Shown: one piece after another, positions 41,378 to 50,245 of the stretch | Layout of the letters: every line of letters starts with the position of its first letter | Numbering within the stretch: position 1 is the stretch's first letter | Origin: Jiangella endophytica | GTDB taxonomy: Bacteria > Actinomycetota > Actinomycetes > Jiangellales > Jiangellaceae | Assembly: GCF_003427025.1 (NCBI RefSeq) | Contig: NZ_QVAI01000001.1 | Location: forward strand, 921,358 to 985,357 | Reading direction: 5' to 3' | DNA: 64,000 nt | Translations under genes and position numbers: made by a program | Notes under the pieces: generated by a model | Database searches by the model: none | What the model was told of the DNA's origin: nothing | Seen by the model: only the letters and a program-made list of their open reading frames with translations

Positions 41378-43579
41378 ATGGCGAGGAGACTGGCGGGGTT
41401 CGTGACGCGCCGGAGGCGGACGGTACTGATCGTGGCGGTGCTGCTCGCCCTGCTCGGTGGGGCGACCAGCACGTCGCTGTTCGGGAAACTGTCGGCCGGC
41501 GGCTTCGACGACCCGGGGTCGGAGTCCGGGCAGGCGGCCGATCTGCTCGAGGAGACGTTCGGTCAGTCGCCGCCCAACCTGGCGCTGCTGGTGACGGCGT
41601 CCGGGTCCGGCGGAGTGGACGCCGCGGCCGCGGCCGGAACCCGGCTGACCGAGGGGCTCGCGGCCGAGGCCGGCGTGCGTGACGTCGTCTCGTACTGGAC
41701 GTCCGCGCAGCCGCAGCTACGCAGCGAGGACGGCGACCGCGCGCTCGTCCTCGCGACGATCGCCGGCGACGAGACCGAGGTCAACGAGCGGGTCGGCGAG
41801 CTCGCGGACGCCTATGGCGGCGCGCTCGCCGACGGCGTCGACGTCCAGGTCGGTGGTTACGCGGCGTTCTCGCACGAACTGAGTGAGCAGAGCGAGCGCG
41901 ACGTCGTGACCGGTGAGCTGATCGTCTTCCCGGTGACGCTGGTCGCGCTGGTCCTGGTGTTCGGCGGGGTCGTCGCGGCGCTGCTGCCGCTGGCCGTCGC
42001 CGCGACGACGTCGCTGCTGGGCATGGGGTTGCTGTGGCTGCTGGCGGAGGCGACCGACCTGTCGGTGTTCGCGGCCAACGTCGTGACCCTGGCCGGGCTC
42101 GGGCTGGCGATCGACTACAGCCTGCTGATGGTCAACCGGTACCGGGAGGAGCTGGCCGGCGGGCGCACGGTGCCGGAGGCGATCCGCGCGACGCTGGGGT
42201 CGGCCGGGCGGACCGTCGTGTTCGCGTCGCTGACGGTGTGCATCGCCCTGGCGACGCTGATCCTGGTGCCGCTGCCGGCGATCCGGTCGATCGGGTACGC
42301 GGGCGTGCTGACCGCGCTGCTCGCCGCCGCGGCGTCGCTGGTGGTGCTGCCGGCGCTGTTCGCGGTGCTCGGGACGCGGGTCGGGACGCCGCGGCTGCGG
42401 CGCCGGCGCTCGTCCGGCGGCGACGGGTTCTGGCACCGGCTGGCGGTGTTCGTGATGCGCCGGCCGCTGCCGATCGCGACCGCCGTGACGGCGGTCCTGC
42501 TGCTGCTCGGCGCGCCGTTCCTCGGCATGAAGCTCGGCTATCTGGACGAGCGGGTCATGCCGGAGTCGTCCGAGGCGCGGCAGGTGGCGGCGGTGATCCG
42601 CTCTGACTTCGCGACGGGGGAGCAGGACGCGCTGCAGGTCGTGGCGCCGTCGGCCGCGTCGGCTGACGGCGTCGCGGGGTATGCCGAGCGGCTCTCGCGG
42701 CTGGACCACGTCGCGCGGGTCGACACCGTCACCGGCACCTACACCGGCGGCGCCCAGGTCGCCCCGGCGTCGCCGCTGCACCAGCGCTTCGCCGCCGGCG
42801 ACGCCGTCTACCTGTCCGTCGTGCCGGACCCCGGCACCGTCGAGCAGACCCGCGAGCTCGTCGGCGCCGTCCGCGCCGTCGACGCTGTGGAACAGACGCT
42901 GGTCGGCGGCGTCGCCGCCATGGCCGAGGACGCCGACCAGGCGTTGCTGGACATGCTGCCGTGGGCGCTCGGCGCCGTCGGCGCGGCGATGGTGGTGCTG
43001 CTGTTCCTCCTCACCGGCAGCGTCGTGCTGCCGTTCCTCGCGCTGGTGCTGAGCACGCTCAGCCTCACCGCGACGTTCGGCGCGATGGTGTGGATCTTCC
43101 AGGACGGCAACCTGTCCGGCCTGTTCCACTTCACCGTCACCGGCACGACCGTCTCGACCGTGCCCGTGATGCTGTTCGCGCTGGCGTTCGGGCTGGCGAT
43201 GGACTACCAGGTGTTCATGCTGTCGCGGATCCGCGAGGAGTACGACCGCGGCGCCTCGCCGACGGCGGCGGTCGCGCTCGGCCTGGAGAAGGTCGGCCGC
43301 ATCGTCACCGCGGCGGCCGTCCTCATCTCCATCGTCTTCCTCGCCTTCCTCGTCTCCGACATCACGCTGATGAAGGCGTTCGGGGTGGGGCTGCCGCTGG
43401 CGGTGCTCATCGACGCGACGTTGATCCGCGGCGCCCTGCTCCCGGCGACCATGCGGCTGCTCGGCGGTGCGACCTGGTGGGCGCCGGCCTGGTTGCGCCG
43501 CGTGCACGCCCGCTTCGGCCTGCGCGAGGCCGCGCCCCCAGCCGCCGCCGAGCCGGAGCCGATCCCCGTCCACAAATGA
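41378..43579 (+). CDS. MMPL/RND-family transporter
   Basis: A 733-residue exporter with two similar halves. TM1 is about 18-36 (TVLIVAVLLALLGGATS), then a periplasmic loop and a block of five helices including VTLAGLGLAIDYSLLMVNRYREEL. The second half repeats this with MLFALAFGLAMDYQVFMLSRIREEYDRG. The Asp-Tyr pairs in these helices carry the proton relay of MmpL proteins. Such transporters move lipids, siderophores or drugs; the TetR neighbour suggests an efflux role. The TGA stop lies inside a dispersed palindrome. Confidence 0.92.
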   Translation: MARRLAGFVTRRRRTVLIVAVLLALLGGATSTSLFGKLSAGGFDDPGSESGQAADLLEETFGQSPPNLALLVTASGSGGVDAAAAAGTRLTEGLAAEAGVRDVVSYWTSAQPQLRSEDGDRALVLATIAGDETEVNERVGELADAYGGALADGVDVQVGGYAAFSHELSEQSERDVVTGELIVFPVTLVALVLVFGGVVAALLPLAVAATTSLLGMGLLWLLAEATDLSVFAANVVTLAGLGLAIDYSLLMVNRYREELAGGRTVPEAIRATLGSAGRTVVFASLTVCIALATLILVPLPAIRSIGYAGVLTALLAAAASLVVLPALFAVLGTRVGTPRLRRRRSSGGDGFWHRLAVFVMRRPLPIATAVTAVLLLLGAPFLGMKLGYLDERVMPESSEARQVAAVIRSDFATGEQDALQVVAPSAASADGVAGYAERLSRLDHVARVDTVTGTYTGGAQVAPASPLHQRFAAGDAVYLSVVPDPGTVEQTRELVGAVRAVDAVEQTLVGGVAAMAEDADQALLDMLPWALGAVGAAMVVLLFLLTGSVVLPFLALVLSTLSLTATFGAMVWIFQDGNLSGLFHFTVTGTTVSTVPVMLFALAFGLAMDYQVFMLSRIREEYDRGASPTAAVALGLEKVGRIVTAAAVLISIVFLAFLVSDITLMKAFGVGLPLAVLIDATLIRGALLPATMRLLGGATWWAPAWLRRVHARFGLREAAPPAAAEPEPIPVHK

Positions 43580-43661
43580 TCACGTTGAGTGGGGCCGTTC
43601 CCGCTTCCCCAGGCATGCATTCCTGGGGAAGCGGGAGTACGCCTACTTGACGTGATCATTC
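43574..43661. repeat. dispersed GCATGC palindrome, copy A3 (complete, holds both stop codons)
   Basis: Arms TGATCACGTTGAG (43577-43589) and CTTGACGTGATCA (43646-43658) enclose CCCGCTTCCCCAGG, the GCATGCAT centre and CCTGGGGAAGCGGG. The TGA of the MMPL gene (43577-43579) and that of the convergent SrmL-like gene (43656-43658, minus strand) are the two terminal TGATCA boxes. Confidence 0.9.
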
Positions 43662-44789
43662 CGGGGTGGCGAGAGCGGCGGCGACGCGGTCGCGGAGGGC
43701 GTTGACCTCCTCGCTGTTCAGGGTGCGGTCGACCGGGCGCAGCACCAGCCGGAGCAGCACGTTCTCCTGCCCGGGCCGGATCGCCAGCCGCTCACGCGCC
43801 GCGGCCGGCAGGTCCGCGTACGGGGTCGTCGAGAGGACGGCGACCTCCTCGACGAGGTCGGCGTCGGGGCCGAGAGCCTCGCGGACGCGGTCGCCGAGCA
43901 GCTCGCCGTCCGAGCCGGCGGCGACGGCGGCGGAGATGTCGCGGCGGGCCGGCGGCAGGTCGGACACCGAGTGGTACGGCGTCAGGTCCCGCAGCTGCTC
44001 GGCGACCCGCGGATCGGCGGAGCGGAGCAGCCGGATGTCCGGGATGCCCTTGCGCAGCATCAGCGCGCGGTCGAGCCCCATCCCGAGGGCGAGTCCGCTC
44101 CACGACGACGGCGACAGGCCGGCGGCGGTCAGCACCTCGGGCGCCGCGAGCCCGCACTCGGCGATCTCGACCGGGTGGCCGTCGTGGATGGCCTCGACCT
44201 CGCGGCCGCCGGTCGTGTACGGGTGCGATGTCGCCGTCCAGCGCCAGTGCGTGCCGGGCAGCAGAGCGTCGACCAGCGTCGTCACCAGGAGGTGCAGGTC
44301 GTCGTGGTCGAGACGGCGGCCGCCGCGGCGCAGCAGCCAGAGGTCCAGCTGGTGCGGCGAGCCGGTGTGCAGGCGGTCGATGGAGTCGCGGCGGTGGCAG
44401 ATGCCGGGCAGCACCAGCAGCACGTCGCGCGACGGCGGGTCGGCGGCGAGCGCCCGCAGCTCCGGCGGCACCCCGGCCGACGTGTGGCTGCGCAGCATCG
44501 TGGTGTCGCTGACGTAACGGGTGTACCGGACGTCGCGGGAGACCGCGCCGGGCTGGTACCCGAGGCGGTCGTAGTTGTCCTCGACGGCGACGACGGGTCG
44601 GGAGCGGAGCAGTCGCACGTCGGCGTCCCACCGCTCGCCCAGGGCGGACGCGGCGGAGGTGACGAGAAGCTGCAGGGCGTGCTGGCCCTGCGCGGGATCG
44701 GTGAGGTCGCGCAGCGAGAGCGCGTCGACCAGGGCGGGCAGTGACAGCGGCTGCGGCCGGCTGTCGGAGGCGACGAGAGATGCGGTCAT
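43656..44789 (-). CDS. srmL: PheS-related ligase of unknown substrate (SrmL type)
   Basis: A 377-residue class II aminoacyl-tRNA synthetase-like protein. PheS-type motifs are visible: MLRSHTSAGVPPELRALA, CHRRDSIDRLHTGSPHQLDLW, EIAECGLAAPEVLTAAGL and the motif-3-like LALGMGLDRALMLRKGI. The C-terminal 90 residues resemble an FDX-ACB anticodon-binding fold (LPPARRDISAAVA). The N-terminal coiled-coil for tRNA(Phe) is missing, and it is shorter and different from true PheS/PheT. I recall this family as a PheS-related ligase without a known substrate. ATG 44789 has GAAGGG upstream. Confidence 0.8.
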   Translation of the reverse strand: MTASLVASDSRPQPLSLPALVDALSLRDLTDPAQGQHALQLLVTSAASALGERWDADVRLLRSRPVVAVEDNYDRLGYQPGAVSRDVRYTRYVSDTTMLRSHTSAGVPPELRALAADPPSRDVLLVLPGICHRRDSIDRLHTGSPHQLDLWLLRRGGRRLDHDDLHLLVTTLVDALLPGTHWRWTATSHPYTTGGREVEAIHDGHPVEIAECGLAAPEVLTAAGLSPSSWSGLALGMGLDRALMLRKGIPDIRLLRSADPRVAEQLRDLTPYHSVSDLPPARRDISAAVAAGSDGELLGDRVREALGPDADLVEEVAVLSTTPYADLPAAARERLAIRPGQENVLLRLVLRPVDRTLNSEEVNALRDRVAAALATPE

Positions 44790-44950
44790 GACCAGGCCCT
44801 TCGCGGGAAGTGAGCGGAAGCGCGGGAAGCGGTGTGGAAGCTCCCCCGGCCGGTCGTCCGCGGAGGGGTCAGGCGTGCGCACCCTCCGGGCGGCGGACGT
44901 TCGCCGACCGGGGGCCGCTAAACCAGCGCTGACCTGGCATGTGATCGAGA

Positions 44951-45403
44951 CTAACCGATCGCGAGCTGATCGGCCAGGCGCGAGAGGCTGTCGTACCAGC
45001 CCTTGAGGTGATCGTCGCGCTGCTCCTCAGTGGGGTTGTGGCTGTGCGTGACGACCACCTCGGTGCCGCCCTGCTCCGACGGAGCGAGCTTGACGGCGAC
45101 CCGGCTCGCGGGCGCGTTGTCGCCGTCCCACGACCAGATGAAGGTCACCAGGCGGGGCCGCCGGACCTCGCCGAAGATGCCGCGTACGGCGATGTTGTGG
45201 CCCTTGGAGAGGCCGGTGGTGCGGAAGCTGAACCGGCCGCCGGCACGGGGGTCGGTCTCGTAGATCGCGGCGAACGCGGGCGGCCAGTACCAGCCGGCCA
45301 GCCGGCGTGGCTCGGTGAACATCGGGAAGACGTCGTCGGGGTCGGCGTCGACCACCACGGAGACGACGGCGGTGGTGGCATCAGGGGTGGATGACTCGAC
45401 CAT
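44951..45403 (-). CDS. SRPBCC (AHSA1-like) protein
   Basis: A 150-residue START/Bet v 1-fold protein. DADPDDVFPMFTEPRRLAGWY at the start, DPRAGGRFSFRT, VTFIWSWDGDN and the C-terminal HLKGWYDSLSRLADQL are typical of the AHSA1 family, which binds hydrophobic ligands in a cavity. A TAAAGT box lies 8 nt before the ATG, so the gene may be leaderless. Confidence 0.85.
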   Translation of the reverse strand: MVESSTPDATTAVVSVVVDADPDDVFPMFTEPRRLAGWYWPPAFAAIYETDPRAGGRFSFRTTGLSKGHNIAVRGIFGEVRRPRLVTFIWSWDGDNAPASRVAVKLAPSEQGGTEVVVTHSHNPTEEQRDDHLKGWYDSLSRLADQLAIG

Positions 45404-45411
45404 GGTTGGGC

Positions 45412-45417
45412 ACTTTA
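45412..45417 (-). promoter_or_regulatory. -10 box for a leaderless SRPBCC transcript
   Basis: Minus-strand TAAAGT is followed after 8 nt by the ATG at 45403. No ribosome-binding site lies between. Confidence 0.4.
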
Positions 45418-45424
45418 GGGCATT

Positions 45425-45598
45425 TCATACATCCTGACGAGGGGCTGCCCAAGGCTCGTCGCCGACCTCCTGACGCAGCCGGTCCAGCGTGGCGGCGAGC
45501 TCGCGCCGCACGCCGTTGACGTGGCTGTATGTGCCTGTGGGAATCGTTGCGCGTCGGTCGTTCCTCGTTCGGATACTTGAGCCTACCCAGGCCGGCAT
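45425..45598 (-). CDS. possible small protein (57 residues), unknown
   Basis: An ATG at 45598 with AGGAGGGG 9 nt upstream opens a 57-codon frame ending at TGA 45425-45427, 21 nt before the SRPBCC gene on the same strand. The middle segment HVNGVRRELAATLDRLRQEV is helical, with good codon bias; both ends use more A/T in third position. It may be a real short protein or the eroded end of a regulator that once partnered the SRPBCC gene. Confidence 0.35.
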   Translation of the reverse strand: MPAWVGSSIRTRNDRRATIPTGTYSHVNGVRRELAATLDRLRQEVGDEPWAAPRQDV

Positions 45599-45713
45599 CG
45601 CCCGAATCCCCTCCTGCTCCGCTACCTCACGCGCACGGTGAACGTCGCGGCGAACGTCGCGGCGAACCGCATGCCCTCGGCGGCGATCCCGGTCCGGGTG
45701 CGGCCGGGCGTCG

Positions 45714-47789
45714 TCACGTGGTGGTGACCGTCAGCGGGGCGGAGGTGCGCACGTCGGCGCGTCCAGCGGCGTCGACGGAGACGGCGAGCGGGTGGCCGGC
45801 GACCCGCAGGCCCTCGACCCGCAGCGGGAACCAGTCGGCGAACGCCGGGTCGGGCGCCACCCGCAGCGTGCCGGCCGGCACGTCCGCCGTCAGTCCGAGG
45901 GCGGCCTGCAGCAGGGCGATCACCGTCGCCGCCGACCACGCCTGCGGCCGGCACGCCGCCGGGTAGGCGAGCACCGGCTCGCCGGCGCGGGCATCGGTGC
46001 CGGCGAACAGTTCGGGCAGCCGGTACCCGAAGTCCGGCGCGACCCGCAGCAGCCCGCCGGCCAGCGACGCCGCGACGCCGGCGAAGCCGTCGGCGGCCAG
46101 CCCGCGGACCGCGATGGCGGTGTCGTGCGGCCAGATGCTGCCCGCGTGGTAGCCGAGCGGGTTGAACCCGGCCGCGTCAGCGCTCATCGTGCGCAGCCCG
46201 TACCCGGCGTCGAGGTCGGGACGGCCGAGCCTGTCGGCGACGACGGCGGCCTCGTCCGGCCCCAGCAGGCCGGTGCCGAGCAGGTGACCGAGGTTCGACG
46301 TGACGGTGTCGACCGGCCGCTTCGCGCCGTCGAGCGCGATGGCGGGGAACCGGCCCTTCTCGTCGGACACCCAGAACGTGGCCGCGAACCGCTCGCGCAA
46401 CGCCGTGGCCCAGTCGCGCAGCGCTCCGCTTCCCGGCCGCCGGAAGGCGTCCAGCAGCGCGGCTCCCGCCAGCGCCGCCTCGTGTGCGTACGCCTGAGCC
46501 TCGCTCAGCACGATCGGCGCTTCGGCGATCGTCCCGTCCGGGAACTGGATGGAGTCGCCGGAGTCCTTCCATCCCTGGTTCGCCAGCCCGCGGCCACTGG
46601 TGTCGACGTACTCCAGGAAGCCGTCGCCGTCGGGGTCGGCCTCCTCGGTCAGCCAGCGCAGCGCCGCGTCGAGCGGGTCGAGCAGGTCGCCGACGTCGAG
46701 CCCCCACCGCCAGGCGTCGTGCAGGAGGCAGACCCACAGGGCGGTGGCGTCGACGGTGCCGAAGTAGACCGGCGGCAGCCACGACCCGGCCGCAGGGATG
46801 CGGACCTCGTGCAGGATCTTGCCCGGCGCCTCGGCGGTGTCCGGGTCGTGCCGGCGGCCCTGACGGCGGGCCAGCGTGCGCAGCGTGCCGCGGGCGGGCC
46901 CGGTGCCCAGCGGCAGCGTGAACCGGGCGGCCCAGAGCGAGTCGCGGCCGAACAGCGTGAAGAACCACGGGCTGCCGGCGGCGAAGAACGGGTCGGCCGG
47001 CGCCAGCGGGTCGGCCAGCGCCAGGGCCGCGAGGTCGTCGACGCTGCGCGCGGTCAGCCTGGCGAGGTCGGACCGCCCGGAGACGGCGACCGCGTCCCAG
47101 CCGATGTCGTCGGCCGGGCTGAAGGCGTTGGGCGGGGGACCGGCGGCGAACGCGGCGGTGACGTCGATGTCTGCCGTCCAGGACGACCGGGGCGGGAGGT
47201 CGACGTTCCAGCTGAGGACGGCGCCGGCGTCGTGGACGTCGACCGTGGCGCCCGGCGCGGTGAGAGTGGTGCGCAGCTCGCCGCCGTCCCAGGCAACCGC
47301 GCCGGCGGCACCGGGGGCGTCGGCGTCGAGGGGCGGGCGGCCACCGTGCTGGGCGCCGTCCTGCTTGATGGCGTCGGCGGCGGCGAAGTCGGCCGCGACG
47401 TGCAGGCGCACCGTCGCCACGATCGGCACCCGCGCGTTGTTCACCAGCTCCAGTCGCTCGGCGATGCCGTCGGCCCGGGCGAAGCGCTGCCGCTCCAGCC
47501 GCACCGTCGGGTCGGCGCCGGGGTCGCCGAGGTGCCGGACGATGCCGGTGAAGTGCGCGTGCCCGGCGCCGCGCAGGCCGTGCCCGGCGGGCTCCGGCTC
47601 GTGGCCGTCGACGTCGACGCGCAGTTCTGACAGGACGCGCCGGTCGTGGCTGAGCACGCCCTGCGCGCCGGCCGCCCGGAGCTGTCCGTCAGCGCCGGAC
47701 AGTGCCACCGTCGGTGCCTTGACGCAGCTGACGAGGTCGTGCAGGAATGGCTGCGGCACCGGGCCGGAGGCGGGTGGAGCGGTCACCAC
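45714..47789 (-). CDS. glycogen-debranching-type amylo-alpha-1,6-glucosidase
   Basis: A 691-residue protein. The N-terminal beta domain (about 30-250, ending in a region with LSWNVDLPPRSSW) matches the GDE N-terminal bis domain. The (alpha/alpha)6 catalytic domain has LFGRDSLWAARFTLPLG, YFGTVDATALWVCLLHDAWRW and NQGWKDSGDSIQFPDG, which contain the acidic catalytic residues, and ACRPQAWSA near the end. It should cut alpha-1,6 branches of alpha-glucans. It is divergent from lacI and the sugar ABC importer, with two LacI operators between. GTG 47789 follows AAGGA. Confidence 0.85.
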   Translation of the reverse strand: MVTAPPASGPVPQPFLHDLVSCVKAPTVALSGADGQLRAAGAQGVLSHDRRVLSELRVDVDGHEPEPAGHGLRGAGHAHFTGIVRHLGDPGADPTVRLERQRFARADGIAERLELVNNARVPIVATVRLHVAADFAAADAIKQDGAQHGGRPPLDADAPGAAGAVAWDGGELRTTLTAPGATVDVHDAGAVLSWNVDLPPRSSWTADIDVTAAFAAGPPPNAFSPADDIGWDAVAVSGRSDLARLTARSVDDLAALALADPLAPADPFFAAGSPWFFTLFGRDSLWAARFTLPLGTGPARGTLRTLARRQGRRHDPDTAEAPGKILHEVRIPAAGSWLPPVYFGTVDATALWVCLLHDAWRWGLDVGDLLDPLDAALRWLTEEADPDGDGFLEYVDTSGRGLANQGWKDSGDSIQFPDGTIAEAPIVLSEAQAYAHEAALAGAALLDAFRRPGSGALRDWATALRERFAATFWVSDEKGRFPAIALDGAKRPVDTVTSNLGHLLGTGLLGPDEAAVVADRLGRPDLDAGYGLRTMSADAAGFNPLGYHAGSIWPHDTAIAVRGLAADGFAGVAASLAGGLLRVAPDFGYRLPELFAGTDARAGEPVLAYPAACRPQAWSAATVIALLQAALGLTADVPAGTLRVAPDPAFADWFPLRVEGLRVAGHPLAVSVDAAGRADVRTSAPLTVTTT

Positions 47790-47853
47790 GGTGATCCTTC
47801 CGTGACTTGACAGAACAGTCGGCGCGTTCTTAACTCTGAACCAGATCCCATCT

Positions 47854-47898
47854 TTGAACGATCAAACGCACGGTATCAACCGAGTTTTGATCGTTCAA
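47854..47898. promoter_or_regulatory. paired LacI-type operators
   Basis: TTGAACGATCAA (47854-47865) and its inverse TTGATCGTTCAA (47887-47898) lie 21 bp apart. The central CG and flanking TTGA/TCAA are typical of LacI-family operators. They lie between the divergent debranching enzyme and lacI genes and could bind a tetramer or two dimers. Confidence 0.7.
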
Positions 47899-47918
47899 CA
47901 CGTCAAGGAGGACGGCCG

Positions 47919-48977
47919 ATGGCGACACCGGACAGTGGTGCCACGCTCGAGAGCGTCGCGTCCGCGGCCGGGGTGTCGCGGCAGACGGTCTCCAACGTCC
48001 TGAACGCGCCGGAACGGGTCGCGCCGGAGACCCGGCAGCGGGTCGAGGAGGCCATCCGCGAGCTGCGTTACCGCCCCAACCGGTCCGCCCGGTCGCTGCG
48101 CACCCGCATGAGCAACCTCATCGGCTACTGCGTCCAGCCGGCCGCCGCGGGCAACCTCAACCCCGTGCTCGACCGGTTCGTGCACGCCGTCACCGACGCC
48201 GCGGCCGAGCACGGCTTCCACGTCCTCCTGTTCACCGCCCCCGCGGGCGACGCCGGGCTGGACCGCTACGCCGAGCTGCTCGCCCAGCGTGCTGTCGACG
48301 GCTTCGTCCTCGCCGACACCGTGGTCGCCGATCCTCGGCCGGGCTGGCTCACCGAGCAGGGCGTGCCGTTCGTCGCGTTCGGCCGCAGCTGGTCCGGCCC
48401 GGACCGCGGCCGCTGGGTCGACGTCGACGGCGCGGCCGGCATGACCGAGGCGGTCGAGCACCTGCATGCGATCGGCCATCGCCGCATCGCGTTCATCGGC
48501 TGGCCCGAGGGCTCCGGCGTCGGCGACGACCGCGTCGCCGGCTACACCGCGGCCTGCCTGCGCCTGGACCTCGAGCCGTGGATCGTCCGGGCCGAGGGCG
48601 GCGCCGGCACCGGTCGCACCCTGGCCACCGCCCTGCTCGACGGCGCCGAGCCGCCCACCGCGCTGGTCTGCGTCAGCGACGAGTCGGCGTACGGCGCGCT
48701 GCGGGCGCTCGCCGACCACGGCCTGCGTCCCGGCGAGGACGTCGCCGTCGTCGGGTTCGACGACACCCCTGCCGCCCGGCTGCCCGGCGTCGACCTCACC
48801 AGCCTGTCCCAGCCGATCGACCAGATCGGCCGCGAAGTCGTCCAGATGTTGCTCGACCTGCTCGGTGTCGTCGCCACCCCGCCCGGCCCCGAGCACCGCC
48901 TGCTGCGCCCGTCGCTGGTCGTCCGGGCCAGCTCTCGCCCCGCCGGATCCGCTCCGGCCGCCCCCACGGAGGCTTGA
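47919..48977 (+). CDS. LacI-family transcriptional regulator
   Basis: A 352-residue repressor. The HTH LESVASAAGVSRQTVSNVLN and hinge helix (RPNRSARSLRT) are followed by a periplasmic-binding-like sugar domain ending VAVVGFDDTPAARLPGV and LTSLSQPIDQIG. The ligand is probably an alpha-glucoside given the debranching enzyme and sugar importer on either side. AAGGAGG precedes the ATG. It is the first gene of the transporter operon, 1 bp from the next ATG. Confidence 0.92.
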   Translation: MATPDSGATLESVASAAGVSRQTVSNVLNAPERVAPETRQRVEEAIRELRYRPNRSARSLRTRMSNLIGYCVQPAAAGNLNPVLDRFVHAVTDAAAEHGFHVLLFTAPAGDAGLDRYAELLAQRAVDGFVLADTVVADPRPGWLTEQGVPFVAFGRSWSGPDRGRWVDVDGAAGMTEAVEHLHAIGHRRIAFIGWPEGSGVGDDRVAGYTAACLRLDLEPWIVRAEGGAGTGRTLATALLDGAEPPTALVCVSDESAYGALRALADHGLRPGEDVAVVGFDDTPAARLPGVDLTSLSQPIDQIGREVVQMLLDLLGVVATPPGPEHRLLRPSLVVRASSRPAGSAPAAPTEA

Positions 48978-48978
48978 C

Positions 48979-50244
48979 ATGCAGTTCGCCCGCACCTCAC
49001 TCGCGGTGGCCACGGCCGTGGCGGCCGCCACCCTGCTCGCCGCCTGCGGCAGCGGCTTCGACGACGACGGCGACGACGCCGGCTCGGAGGCCACCGGCGC
49101 CACCGAAGGCGGCGGCTCGCTCACCGTCATGATCGGCTCGTCCGGCGAGGCCGAGACGGTCGCCGTCCAGGACGCGACGTCGCGCTGGGCCGCCGAGACC
49201 GGCAACGAGGTCGAGGTGATCCCGGCCCAGGACCTCGTGCAGCAGCTGCAGCAGGGGCTCGCCGGCGGCAACCCGCCGGACGTCTTCTACGTCAGCCCGG
49301 ACCGCTTCCGCATGCTCGCCGAGGGCGGCTCGCTGTACCCGTACGGCGACCAGATCGACGACGCCGACGACATCTACCAGTCGCTGCGCGACGCGTTCAC
49401 CTACGAGGACGAGCTGTACTGCGCGCCCAAGGACGGCGGCGTGCACGCGCTGGTCATCGACACCGAGGCGTGGACCGCCGCGGGGCTGACCGAGGCCGAC
49501 TACCCGCAGGACTGGGACGGCCTCGCCGCAGCCGCCCAGGCGCTCACCGCCGACGGCCGGGTCGGTCTGGCGTTCACCGGCGACTACAACCCCGTCGGGA
49601 CGTTCATGCTGGCCGGCGGCGGGTTCTTCGTGAACGACGACCAGACCGAGGTCACCGCGGACACCCCGGAGAACCTCGCGACGCTGCAGTACATCAAGCA
49701 GAACATGGACGCCGGTACGTTCGCGTTCGCGCCCAACATCGACGCGGCCTGGGGCGGCGAGGCGCTGGGCAGCGGCAAGTCCGCGATGACGATCGAGGGC
49801 GCCTGGATCGTCGGCGCGCTGCAGAACGACTTCCCGGAGCGGCAGTGGACCGCCGTCCCGATGCCGGCCGGCCCCGGTGGCCAGGCGGCGACGGCGTTCA
49901 CCAACTGCTGGGGCATCGCCGCCGACAGCGAGAACCAGGCGGCCGCCGTCGACCTGGTGAACTTCCTGGCCGGCTCCGAGCAGCAGCAGACGTTCGCCGA
50001 GGCGTTCGGGCCGATCCCGTCGCGTGCGAGCCTCGCCGACTGGAACGCCGAGACCTTCCCGGAGAAGGCGGCCTTCGCGGAGGGCATGGACAACGCCCGC
50101 AGCCAGGTCGCGGTGCCCGGGTTCGAGTCCGTCCTGGCCGACTTCAACACCCAGCTCGAGGGCATGGCCGCCGGAACCGTCACCCCGGAGCAGGCGCTGC
50201 AGACGCTGCAGACGAACGGCGAAGCCCTCCTCGCGCAGGAGTGA
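48979..50244 (+). CDS. sugar ABC transporter substrate-binding lipoprotein
   Basis: A 421-residue extracellular solute-binding protein, family 1. Lipobox LLAACG at about Cys23, an acidic linker, then a two-lobe fold with NPPDVFYVSPDRFRMLAEGG, KDGGVHALVIDTEAW, GKSAMTIEGAWIVGAL and FTNCWGIAADSENQAAA. It captures an oligosaccharide, probably a maltodextrin-type sugar by context, and passes it to the two permeases downstream. GGAGG precedes the ATG. Confidence 0.92.
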   Translation: MQFARTSLAVATAVAAATLLAACGSGFDDDGDDAGSEATGATEGGGSLTVMIGSSGEAETVAVQDATSRWAAETGNEVEVIPAQDLVQQLQQGLAGGNPPDVFYVSPDRFRMLAEGGSLYPYGDQIDDADDIYQSLRDAFTYEDELYCAPKDGGVHALVIDTEAWTAAGLTEADYPQDWDGLAAAAQALTADGRVGLAFTGDYNPVGTFMLAGGGFFVNDDQTEVTADTPENLATLQYIKQNMDAGTFAFAPNIDAAWGGEALGSGKSAMTIEGAWIVGALQNDFPERQWTAVPMPAGPGGQAATAFTNCWGIAADSENQAAAVDLVNFLAGSEQQQTFAEAFGPIPSRASLADWNAETFPEKAAFAEGMDNARSQVAVPGFESVLADFNTQLEGMAAGTVTPEQALQTLQTNGEALLAQE

Positions 50245-50245
50245 C

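Noticed and set aside
44790..44950. T-box or other riboswitch upstream of the SrmL-like gene
   Set aside because: No specifier loop or antiterminator pattern could be found in the short leader.
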